Shown piece by piece: positions 1 to 4,977 of a stretch of DNA of 5,319 nt. A program made the position numbers and the translations under genes. Position 1 is the first letter of the stretch. The number at the start of each line of letters is the position of its first letter. The notes below the pieces were generated by a model. It saw only the letters and a program-made list of their open reading frames with translations. It ran no database searches and was not told where the DNA came from. The stretch is from JAWXUK01 sp044432725 (GTDB lineage: Bacteria; Bacillota; Clostridia; Oscillospirales; Oscillospiraceae): the NCBI GenBank assembly GCA_044432725.1, contig JAWXUL010000081.1, positions 1 to 5,319 on the forward strand, given 5' to 3'.

Positions 1-1
1 T

Positions 2-118
2 AGGCGAACGGAATTGACAGACTTGTTGCATAAACAATTTCAATTCAGAACAGATTATCAATTTATCACAAAAAGCCAAATGAAGAATGTACAGAAAAAA
101 AGTAAGTATAGAGAATAA
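2..118 (+). CDS. C-terminal end of an unrecognised protein, cut by the window edge
   Basis: One plus-strand frame is open from base 2 to a TAA at 116-118, giving 38 residues. The tail is basic and Gln/Lys-rich and ends in KKSKYRE. I do not recognise the family. The reason to believe it is context: a strong plus-strand terminator begins 26 bases after the stop, as expected at the end of a transcription unit running in from the left. The frame is short, so chance openness cannot be excluded. Confidence 0.4.
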   Translation, partial: RRTELTDLLHKQFQFRTDYQFITKSQMKNVQKKSKYRE

Positions 119-143
119 ATCACTATACTTCATGAAATAAGAA

Positions 144-196
144 ACAACCGCTAAAACCCACTGTTTTCAATGGGTCTAGCGGTTGTTTTTGTTTTT
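144..196 (+). terminator. Rho-independent terminator
   Basis: A 10-bp perfect stem (144-153 with 177-186, ACAACCGCTA / TAGCGGTTGT) is extended by an inner 5-bp stem ACCCA/TGGGT (156-160 with 171-175) and followed by a T-rich run to 196. The T-run lies only on the plus-strand 3' side, so it should stop transcription coming from the partial gene at the left. It also shields the IS30 element from read-through. Confidence 0.92.
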
Positions 197-268
197 AACT
201 GTCAAAGACGGGATTATACCACAGCTTCATACGAAATACAAGGCTTTACAAGAAAAAATTCATATTGT

Positions 269-311
269 GTAAATTGTAATATTAAATGACGCAGAATTCT
301 CTGATATAAAA
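269..311 (+). repeat. IS30 left end: terminal plus subterminal repeat
   Basis: Contains the terminal inverted repeat (269-293) and the subterminal TCTGATATAA (300-309). The whole 43 bp recurs in direct orientation at 1501-1543 with only three mismatches. Confidence 0.8.
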
Positions 312-321
312 CCAAGTTTTT

Positions 322-1374
322 TTATGCATATTCCACCATCATATTGGCTGATTTGCCATTTAGTATTTTTTGTGGGTAATTATTGATCCAATTTTCTATA
401 CGCTTCACTTCTTTCTCACTATAATTTGCAATGTCGCAACCCTTTGGAATAAATCTACGAATCATTTTGTTGATATTTTCATTTGTACCCCTTTCCCATG
501 AACTATATGGATGTGCATAATATATTTTTGTTCGTGGTTTTATTTTGTTAATAGCAGATTTTTCCATACCCTCAAAATCTAAGAATTCTCCGCCATTGTC
601 TGTTGTTATGGTTTTGAAAGTTTTTCTGAATTCGACGCTGCCAAGTTTTCTCTCAAGTTGGTTCAAGATACGCACTACTTCATCTTGCGTTTTTTCATTT
701 ATTTTAAATATCAACTCCTTCCTTTTTGATCTCTCACTAAGCACTAGCAAACATGATTTTGTGCCTTGCTTCCCAACAACTGTGTCCATTTCCCAATGCC
801 CAAATACTTCTCGGGCATCTACTTCAAGTGGGCGTTCTATAATACTTGTGCCTTTTTTATTTGTAATAGCAGCACGGATTTTACGATAATTACGCTTTTT
901 CTTGTTTTTCTTTACAGGTAAATCTTTGTTTGAAATGTTTACAAATAAACCTGCGTCAATGTAGTTGTATAAAGTTTTTAAAGCGATCGTCACAGAAAAT
1001 TCTAATTGCTCATTCTCTATATTTTGCAATGTGGCATAAGGTGAGTTGCCAGCTTTTATACTTTGTTCAACATAACTTACAAACCGATGGTCGTTGCCTA
1101 TTTTTAAATCAGGACCTTTGGCAGTCGCTTTGTAGTCGTAGTCGTCTTGGGCTACATCTGCACTATAAGAGAGCCTCTTGGTTAAGTCACTGTTTAGAAG
1201 CGTCACAGAGCCTCTCTTGATTTCTCGTTCTATTGTTCGTTTGCTGCGTCCTAGACGGATACTGATTTCGTTCGCATTTAATTTTTCATTGTATAAAGTT
1301 TCGATTTTTATTCTTTCTTCGTAACTCAAGTGTTTACCTCTTCTGTTTTTTGTGTTATACTCTAAGTGTTCCAT
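322..1374 (-). CDS. IS30-family transposase
   Basis: DDE transposase that cuts and joins the ends of its own IS. I start it at the ATG at 1374-1372 (350 residues) because a perfect AGGAGG (1380-1385) sits 5 bases upstream. The longer reading from a GTG at 1407 places that Shine-Dalgarno inside the gene. Residues about 16-55 form the N-terminal helix-turn-helix (LSYEERIKIE ... SKRTIEREIKRG). Catalytic residues appear intact: D197 in WEMDTVVG, D259 in TTDNGGEF, and E299 in GTNENINKMIRRFIPKG, the last being the family signature. Length is normal and no frameshift is seen, so it may be active. It ends with TAA at 324-322, about 10 bases inside the left subterminal repeat. Transcription is leftward, and the plus-strand terminator beyond it does not serve it. 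Confidence 0.95.
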   Translation of the reverse strand: MEHLEYNTKNRRGKHLSYEERIKIETLYNEKLNANEISIRLGRSKRTIEREIKRGSVTLLNSDLTKRLSYSADVAQDDYDYKATAKGPDLKIGNDHRFVSYVEQSIKAGNSPYATLQNIENEQLEFSVTIALKTLYNYIDAGLFVNISNKDLPVKKNKKKRNYRKIRAAITNKKGTSIIERPLEVDAREVFGHWEMDTVVGKQGTKSCLLVLSERSKRKELIFKINEKTQDEVVRILNQLERKLGSVEFRKTFKTITTDNGGEFLDFEGMEKSAINKIKPRTKIYYAHPYSSWERGTNENINKMIRRFIPKGCDIANYSEKEVKRIENWINNYPQKILNGKSANMMVEYA

Positions 1375-1379
1375 CGCAA

Positions 1380-1385
1380 CCTCCT
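1380..1385 (-). promoter_or_regulatory. Ribosome binding site deciding the IS30 transposase start
   Basis: AGGAGG on the minus strand, 5 bases from the ATG at 1374. It supports the 350-residue product over the GTG-initiated 361-residue reading. Confidence 0.85.
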
Positions 1386-1410
1386 GATCCATGTTTTGTT
1401 TAGTCACTTA

Positions 1411-1422
1411 ACATTATATCAG
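1411..1422 (-). promoter_or_regulatory. Extended -10 promoter element for the IS30 transposase
   Basis: The minus strand reads TGA-TATAAT (TATAAT at 1413-1418), an extended -10 about 40 bases ahead of the transposase ATG and inside the right subterminal repeat. No good -35 hexamer is seen at 16-18 bases, which is tolerable for an extended -10. Confidence 0.6.
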
Positions 1423-1457
1423 ATTTTGTTGCGTTGGGACATTTTTATTTTGAAATA

Positions 1458-1482
1458 TGCGTCACTTTATTATACAACTTAC
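1458..1482 (-). repeat. IS30 right terminal inverted repeat
   Basis: Read on the minus strand it begins GTAAGTTGTA and ends GTGACGCA, matching the left end 269-293 at about 20 of 25 bases. The perfect subterminal match at 1414-1423 lies further inside; the spacing differs from the left side. Confidence 0.75.
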
Positions 1483-1500
1483 CTCTTGAGTTTCCGTATT

Positions 1501-1543
1501 GTAAATTGCAATATTAAATGTCGCAGAAATCTCTGATATAAAA
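1501..1543 (+). repeat. Solo second copy of the IS30 left end
   Basis: Forty of 43 bases match 269-311 in the same orientation, including both terminal and subterminal parts. Similarity stops at 1544. It lies 18 bp outside the right terminal repeat, so the order is left end, transposase, right end, left end. It is either the remnant of a second IS30 copy or an older end used as a target. Confidence 0.85.
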
Positions 1544-1726
1544 TTTCTCCCCCTCAGTTGTCTATCGTATTACAACTCCATTTTTTCACTTTTTCCAAAA
1601 ACACACTTTTTTTGCAAAATCTCCAATTTCACCAAAAAACAGTAAAAATCAATTTTTGGCATGACACACAAGAACTTTGCAAGCAGGGGTTTCGGCAAGC
1701 CGAACCCTCTACTTGTTGGTAGGGTG
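1544..1726. other. Gene-free spacer with a possible degenerate hairpin repeat at its right end
   Basis: Bases 1544-1670 are AT-rich, with T- and A-runs, and show no convincing gene on either strand. Bases 1671-1726 look like a decayed relative of the hairpin repeats. They contain ACTTTGCAAGC, close to a motif at 2025-2035, then a bulged hairpin with GGTT-TCGGC pairing to GCCGA-ACC (1688-1706), and finally TTGGTAGGG, which matches the repeat end immediately before the first tandem unit. Confidence 0.45.
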
Positions 1727-1906
1727 GTCAACCTATTTTCCTACGGAAAACTGCTACGCAGCCAGCGTATCTTCGCTGGTAGGGTGGTCAACTCATTTTG
1801 CTTCGCAAAACTGCTACGCAGCCAGCGTATCTTCGCTGGTAGGGTGGTCAACTCATTTTGCTTCGCAAAACTGCTACGCAGCCGCCGTTATCTTCGGCGG
1901 TGAGGG
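1727..1906 (+). repeat. Tandem array of three 60-bp triple-hairpin repeats
   Basis: GTCAAC recurs at 1727, 1787 and 1847, an exact 60-bp period. Each unit has a 9-base leader (GTCAACTCA or GTCAACCTA) and three hairpins with no spacer between them: H1 TTTTGC-TTC-GCAAAA (TTTTCC-TAC-GGAAAA in unit 1), H2 CTGC-TAC-GCAG, and H3 CCAGCG-loop-CGCTGG (CCGCCG/CGGCGG in unit 3). A unit ends in TAGGG, or TGAGGG in unit 3. Two reading frames stay open through the array, but the residues are purely periodic, so I treat it as repeat DNA and not a gene. There are no variable spacers, so it is not a CRISPR array. Confidence 0.93.
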
Positions 1907-1935
1907 TCGCCCCCAAGCCCCCTCAAATTTGTGCA

Positions 1936-1957
1936 TGCCAAATTTCAAAATTTGGCA
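1936..1957. repeat. 22-bp near-perfect palindrome
   Basis: TGCCAAATTT (1936-1945) is followed after CA by its exact reverse complement (1948-1957). It lies between the tandem array and the next repeat copies. There is no T-run after it, so it is a poor terminator. Function unknown. Confidence 0.8.
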
Positions 1958-1984
1958 CTCTGTCCAAATTGCTACACCTCGCAT

Positions 1985-2015
1985 GGTCAACTCACTTTGC
2001 TGCGCAAAGCGGCTG
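1985..2015 (+). repeat. Truncated copy of the triple-hairpin repeat
   Basis: The leader GGTCAACTCA (1985-1994) is followed by hairpin 1 as CTTTGC-TGC-GCAAAG (1995-2009). After a short CGGCTG remnant the next copy begins, so hairpin 2 and most of hairpin 3 are missing. Confidence 0.8.
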
Positions 2016-2077
2016 GGTCAATTCACTTTGCAAGCAAAGTCAGCTACGCTGACCGCCGTCTTCTTCGGCGGTGAGGG
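2016..2077 (+). repeat. Diverged full-length copy of the triple-hairpin repeat
   Basis: Leader GGTCAATTCA (2016-2025), H1 CTTTGC-AA-GCAAAG (2026-2039), H2 TCAGC-TAC-GCTGA (2040-2052), H3 CCGCCG-TCTTCTT-CGGCGG (2053-2071), then TGAGGG (2072-2077). H2 differs from the array copies on both arms and still pairs. The copy abuts the relaxase remnant. Confidence 0.9.
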
Positions 2078-2444
2078 TTTACCCTTGCATACTCTTGAAT
2101 CAGTTCCGTCATTTTTGGAAATTGTCCCTCGTATTCTTCAAAAACTTTTTTTTGCATTCTTATGAATTTCAATTTTTTCAAGATTACCATTTTTGAATTT
2201 TTCAGAAAATCCAGATTTCTTATACGCTCCATAAATTTATTTCGTACTGCTATAATCACCGATTGCCTTTTGCAATTTTTGAATTTCTTTCAATCGCACA
2301 TCACACTGCAAAATCTCATTTTTCATTTTGTCACGTTCTGCACGCACCCCATCCGCTTTCGCTTTCAGTAATTCATAGTCTGCCAAATCATTCTCATTAA
2401 TGTAACTCATGGTATTTGCAAGCTGTGGATTGTCAACCCTTTTT
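2078..2444 (-). pseudogene. Fragment of the C-terminal region of a Clostridia-type relaxase
   Basis: Intact relaxases nick the origin of transfer and lead the strand during conjugation. Only part of the helical C-terminal region remains, with no catalytic domain. Read leftward from 2444, one frame gives VDNPQLANTMSYINENDLAD, then a Lys/Glu-rich helical stretch, then AIGDYSSTK, a TAA stop (2237-2239), IYGAYKKSGFSEKF and KIEIHKNAKK. The frame then breaks at an A8 or adjoining T5 run (minus strand, 2140-2153). Removing one base restores FEEYEGQFPKMTELIQEYAR. This order matches my recollection of the relaxase tail (YSKTRxVYxAYRKxGYSKKF ... HKAAKxAFDEL ... LxxEYA). The 5' side is cut by the IS3 element and the 3' side by a hairpin repeat. 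The ATG at 2410 opens a 56-codon frame, which I read as incidental. Family assignment is from memory. Confidence 0.68.
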
Positions 2445-2466
2445 TGTACAAATTTTTATCGAACTA
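2444..2466 (+). repeat. IS3 terminal inverted repeat, orfB side
   Basis: TTGTACA and ATCGAACTA separated by a T-rich 7-base block. The stop codon of orfB (2456-2458) lies inside this repeat. Confidence 0.8.
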
Positions 2467-3238
2467 CAACTCCAAAATCACAGGGAGCAACATAGCCCAA
2501 GCTCCTATGCAACCTCTTAGTATTATACCAATTGACATAATCAAACAACTCCCGATCAAGCTCCTCTTGACTACAAAAAACACGGTCAAAGGCAAACTCT
2601 GTCTTTACAATTTTATAAGTTGCCTCCGCCACAGCATTGTCATAAGGGCAACCCTTTTTGCTCAAAGAACGCTGGATGCGAAATGTCGCCAGAAGCTCAT
2701 CAATTGTCTTATTTTTGAACTCCATACCTCGGTCGGTATGGAAAATCCCTACTTTCGTTAAATCAATTTTACTGTTCATAAAAGCTGTATAGACAAGGTC
2801 TGCATTCTTCTTTGCACCCGAAGAAAATCCTTCGATTTTACGATTATAAAGATTGATAATAAGACAAATATAATGCCATTTATTGTTCACCCTAACATAA
2901 GTTAAATCACTAACTAATACCTCTAAATCCTTTCTCTCATCAAACTCTTGATTTACCACATTTTCAACTTTTTCCTCATTTACCTTATTGGAATGCACTT
3001 TGTATTGCTTAATGGTATACGTGGAAACTAGTTTGTATTTCTTCATAATTTCACCCACTTTTCTTCGAGAAACCATGATTCCTTCTGCTTTCAGTTGGAG
3101 TCGGATTTTTCGTGTTCCATAATTATTTCTGCTTTCTTTGAAAATTCGTATAATATCATTTTCAAGGCAAGTTTGAGGTGCTTTTTGGGTTGGCTTGTAG
3201 TAAACAATACTACGTGGTATGTGCAATAGTTCACACAT
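2456..3238 (-). CDS. IS3-family transposase OrfB (catalytic DDE domain)
   Basis: This is the catalytic half of the IS3 transposase. Counting from the ATG at 3238 there are 260 residues. A D-D-35-E triad is present: D111 in SDLTYV, D169 in HTDRGMEF and E205 in NAVAEATYKIVKTEF, followed by the usual YNTKRLHRSLGYVAP near the end. Residues 1-85 are the pre-catalytic HTH_21-type region (YGTRKIRLQLK...GIMVSRRKVGEIMKKY). The frame stays open upstream of this ATG (RANKKRFPITKMCELL, typical of the OrfAB linker) to the slip site at 3283-3286. The main product is therefore expected to be a 366-residue OrfAB fusion made by -1 frameshifting. No internal stop or missing catalytic residue is seen. Confidence 0.93.
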   Translation of the reverse strand: MCELLHIPRSIVYYKPTQKAPQTCLENDIIRIFKESRNNYGTRKIRLQLKAEGIMVSRRKVGEIMKKYKLVSTYTIKQYKVHSNKVNEEKVENVVNQEFDERKDLEVLVSDLTYVRVNNKWHYICLIINLYNRKIEGFSSGAKKNADLVYTAFMNSKIDLTKVGIFHTDRGMEFKNKTIDELLATFRIQRSLSKKGCPYDNAVAEATYKIVKTEFAFDRVFCSQEELDRELFDYVNWYNTKRLHRSLGYVAPCDFGVVVR

Positions 3239-3279
3239 TTTTGTAATGGGAAAACGTTTTTTATTCGCCCTGACAATGT

Positions 3280-3286
3280 CTATTTT
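3280..3286 (-). promoter_or_regulatory. Likely -1 programmed frameshift site joining orfA and orfB
   Basis: On the minus strand, CGA AAA TAG places an A4 tract (3283-3286) directly before the orfA stop. Slipping back one base at AAA continues as ATA GAC ATT GTC AGG in the orfB frame. A_AAA is a weaker slip sequence than A6G. I did not identify a clear stimulatory hairpin. Confidence 0.65.
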
Positions 3287-3555
3287 CGAGCCATTATCAA
3301 GGCGGCTTGCTTTAAAATATCATTCTCCATTTGCAGTTGTTTATTTTCCTTGCGAAGACGAATCAGTTCCTCCTCTTCTGGGCTACGATTATCCTTTGCT
3401 TTGAAAGACCCCGTATTTGTATAATCGTTGACCCATTTTTTTACTGTGGACTTTGCCATGCCGTATTCTATGGATAACTCTGATGGTTTTCTGCCACCCT
3501 CCACACAAAGGGCAACGATTTGTTTTTTGAATTCGACTGTGTATTTTTTTGCCAT
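3280..3555 (-). CDS. IS3-family transposase OrfA (DNA-binding part)
   Basis: Ninety-one residues, normal for the family. Residues 1-50 form a helix-turn-helix of IS3 OrfA type (YTVEFKKQIVALCVEGGRKP, then a Ser/Lys-rich recognition helix with AKSTVKKWV). Residues about 61-84 are a Leu-rich coiled coil (EEELIRLRKENKQLQMEND) that in this family mediates multimerisation. It stops at TAG (3282-3280). The nearest Shine-Dalgarno, AAGGAG, lies about 11 bases upstream of the ATG, a little far. It sits better for an overlapping ATG seven bases upstream that opens a different, unrecognised frame. Confidence 0.92.
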   Translation of the reverse strand: MAKKYTVEFKKQIVALCVEGGRKPSELSIEYGMAKSTVKKWVNDYTNTGSFKAKDNRSPEEEELIRLRKENKQLQMENDILKQAALIMARK

Positions 3556-3589
3556 TAGTCATACCACTCCTTCTCCGTCTCTTTTTTCT

Positions 3590-3598
3590 ATTATAACA
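3590..3598 (-). promoter_or_regulatory. Extended -10 promoter element for the IS3 transposase
   Basis: The minus strand reads TGT-TATAAT (TATAAT at 3590-3595), about 35 bases before the orfA ATG and just inside the terminal repeat. No convincing -35 at normal spacing is seen. Confidence 0.55.
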
Positions 3599-3600
3599 CA

Positions 3601-3623
3601 TAGTTCGATTTTTTTCTGTACAA
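3601..3623 (-). repeat. IS3 terminal inverted repeat, orfA side
   Basis: Read on the minus strand: TTGTACA, a 7-base A-rich block, then ATCGAACTA. It matches the other end outside the central block. Confidence 0.8.
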
Positions 3624-3814
3624 TTTATTATAGCCTATCCAAAGAAACGAAAATTGTGGTGAAATATGATGTGGCAAAACTGCGTGCTACGGAAAAATAT
3701 TTGGAGAAAAAGTCATTGAGATTGGAAGGTGAACTTGAAAAACATCTCGATGATTTGTATCAAAAATATGTGCCAAAGCAGGTGAGAGAGTACCTAGAAG
3801 ATGGTGTCGAGTGA
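3624..3814 (+). pseudogene. DUF6103-like small protein, 5' end lost at the IS3 junction
   Basis: The frame is open from the IS3 end to TGA at 3812-3814, about 62 codons. From about 3638 it reads KETKIVVKYDVAKLRATEKY, then EKKSLRLEGELEKHLDDLYQ and KYVPKQVREYLEDGVE. The pattern of a short beta strand, a helix, a second helix rich in Leu/Glu, then LYxKYVPxxVREY(L/I) fits my memory of DUF6103 proteins, which occur beside relaxase and T4SS genes on Clostridia conjugative elements. No ATG lies in frame between the IS and the conserved part; only GTG codons at 3655 and 3658 could initiate, inside the first strand. The start codon and promoter were therefore probably removed with the IS3 event. Function unknown; family call from memory. 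Confidence 0.55.
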
Positions 3815-4165
3815 GGTCAAAATTGAATATTGTTGACAAGTATGAGAAGAAGTGTGGACAGGTATAAGGTCTATACTTTTTCTTTTTTGCTGAAAAACAG
3901 AGTGAGAAATGGAATGGTATTTAATGAAAAAAAGCAAGCATGCCAATGAAAATGATAGAAAGTAAATTGGAATTCCAAGTAAAACAACAAGAACAGAACG
4001 ATAGCAGTGAGATTGACCGCACGTGAGCCGATGTGTGAGATTGCAAAAGTAAGGTGGAGCAACGATACCAGAAAATAGAAACGAGCGACGTGTGGCAAGA
4101 TGTGAGAGGTAATTTGCCAAACGGACTGCAAAAGAGAGTTAGGAAGATTTTGGAATTCTCAAAAG
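3815..4165. other. Intergenic region with no convincing gene
   Basis: Two tiny plus-strand frames occur nose to tail: 3842-3949 (35 codons) and 3952-4026 (24 codons, Gln/Glu-rich, beginning MIESKLEFQVKQQEQ). Neither has a good ribosome binding site or a recognised family. A longer frame begins at GTG 4054 and runs into the hairpin region. Its first 40 residues look more protein-like than the rest. This could be a decayed gene, but I cannot support one. Confidence 0.4.
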
Positions 4166-4304
4166 GCTCTTTTTCTCGGAGAGCAAATCAAGTGGATTCG
4201 GGGCAAAAATCGCCCCTAAAACTGCTCTCAAAAAAAAGCAGGAATAAGCAGAGGGGTCGCTTTCGCTTCCCCTCTGCCTTCACATCCCACGGCGATGCCG
4301 AGGG
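4166..4304 (+). other. Run of five hairpins upstream of the ribbon-helix-helix gene (candidate oriT or structured RNA)
   Basis: Successive stems: GCTCT/AGAGC (4166-4184), GGGGC/GCCCC (4200-4204 with 4212-4216), CTGCT/AGCAG (4222-4226 with 4237-4241), a perfect 9-bp GCAGAGGGG/CCCCTCTGC (4248-4256 with 4269-4277), and CGGC-GAT-GCCG (4290-4300) followed by AGGG. The density of stems in 140 bp is more than expected by chance in AT-rich DNA. The position, just ahead of a ribbon-helix-helix gene in a mobilization-like region, suits an origin of transfer or a structured leader. I recognise no nic site and no known RNA family. Confidence 0.45.
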
Positions 4305-4478
4305 TTCAACAGAAAAAGAAAGGTCAAGAGCAAAGAAAGGACGGTGGTCGGAATTTGAATTTTTGGTCAATATCTGAGTCAGAAAAAGAAAAGATGAGAA
4401 GAAAGTGCCGAAAAATAAATGTTTGTTGACGTGGTCAAGAAGATGGTCATGATGAAATTGGAGAAACGGAGTGATTGC

Positions 4479-4898
4479 ATGAAAAGAAATGAAAGAGAAA
4501 CAAAGCGGAGGTCAGTGGTGTATCTCTATCCGAAAACATTTGATTTGATTGATTCGATGGTGCAACTGGAAGATATGAAAAGTCGAAGTGAGTTCATGGA
4601 GGAGGCAGTGAATTTTTATATTGGGTATCTCTCAACGAAAAATGCAATGGGCTATCTGCCAGAGGTACTGGTTGGTGGTTTGAAAAGTTTGTTGCACGAA
4701 AATGATGTGCGAGTCGGCAACAATTTATTCAGACTCACAACTGAAATTTCTATGATGGCAAATATCCTTGCTGTTGGGTTGGATGTAGAAGATGATGACT
4801 TGGTTCAGCTACGAAAAAAATGTGTCGAAGATGTCAAAAAGAATCGTGGTAGAAATATTGTGGATCAAGCGGTTGCATTTCAAAGAGATGACGAATAG
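4479..4898 (+). CDS. Ribbon-helix-helix (CopG/Arc-type) DNA-binding protein of a mobile element
   Basis: 139 residues. I choose the ATG at 4479 because GGAG (4468-4471) lies 7 bases upstream; the in-frame ATGs at 4419, 4443, 4449 and 4452 have no comparable site. Residues 11-17 (RSVVYLY) form the DNA-contacting beta strand. Helix A covers about 18-30 and helix B about 36-50 (SRSEFMEEAVNFYIGYL), with the SRSEF turn typical of the fold. The remaining 90 residues, including LPEVLVGGLKSLL and a terminal VAFQRDDE, match my memory of a Clostridia mobile-element family of about 140-150 residues ending in a similar R-F-Q motif. Likely roles are autorepression or a relaxosome accessory function at a nearby transfer origin; neither is shown here. 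It is followed after 79 bases by the DUF6809-like gene on the same strand, so the two may be co-transcribed. It appears intact. Confidence 0.8.
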   Translation: MKRNERETKRRSVVYLYPKTFDLIDSMVQLEDMKSRSEFMEEAVNFYIGYLSTKNAMGYLPEVLVGGLKSLLHENDVRVGNNLFRLTTEISMMANILAVGLDVEDDDLVQLRKKCVEDVKKNRGRNIVDQAVAFQRDDE

Positions 4899-4977
4899 TC
4901 ATAAATTTTGTTGATGTTGCTGAATAGCTATTGCTGACGAGTTGTGGTATCGTGTCGCTTGAAAGTGAGGCGAGGCG

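Larger units (their letters stand above)
269..1482 (-). mobile_element. IS30-family insertion sequence, about 1.2 kb, apparently complete
   Basis: One full-length IS30 transposase gene is bracketed by imperfect terminal inverted repeats: 269-293 and the complement of 1458-1482 match at about 20 of 25 positions, reading GTAA.TTGTA...TGACGCA. The TGTA...ACGCA layout resembles E. coli IS30 ends. A perfect 10-bp subterminal inverted repeat (TCTGATATAA, 300-309 with 1414-1423) lies inside. No convincing 2-3 bp target duplication is seen: left flank ends TGT, right flank begins CTC. Exact ends may be off by a base or two. Confidence 0.85.
2444..3623 (-). mobile_element. IS3-family insertion sequence, about 1.18 kb, apparently complete
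   Basis: Both ends read inward as TTGTACA, then 7 differing bases, then ATCGAACTA (2444-2466, and the complement of 3601-3623). Ends of TG...CA type are usual for IS3. The element holds overlapping orfA and orfB on the minus strand. The flanks share only TTT (2441-2443 and 3624-3626), which could be a 3-bp target duplication or chance. The two flanking genes are unrelated, divergent, and both lack 5' ends, which suggests rearrangement at this copy. Confidence 0.9.

Noticed and set aside
545..1220. Plus-strand open frames opposite the IS30 transposase
   Set aside because: They are shadows of a clearly real minus-strand gene with intact catalytic motifs.
1661..1903. Plus-strand 80-codon open frame through the repeat array
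   Set aside because: Its translation is a 20-residue period dictated by the 60-bp DNA repeat, another frame is equally open, and there is no ribosome binding site of note.
1727..1906. CRISPR array
   Set aside because: The units are contiguous 60-bp repeats with no unique spacers, and no cas gene is present.
1677..2165. Plus-strand 162-codon open frame across both repeat blocks
   Set aside because: It is repeat-derived over most of its length and runs antisense to the relaxase remnant at its end; no domain is recognisable.
2044..2259. Minus-strand 71-codon frame ending in an Arg-rich tail
   Set aside because: It mixes two frames of the broken relaxase remnant and reads into the hairpin repeat; it is part of the pseudogene, not a separate gene.
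2441..3626. TTT target duplication of the IS3 element
   Set aside because: It is only 3 bp and lies in T-rich flanks; too weak to claim.
4054..4377. Plus-strand GTG-initiated frame of 107 codons
   Set aside because: It spans the hairpin run, has a basic low-complexity composition in its second half and no clear start signal. It may be a decayed or fortuitous frame.
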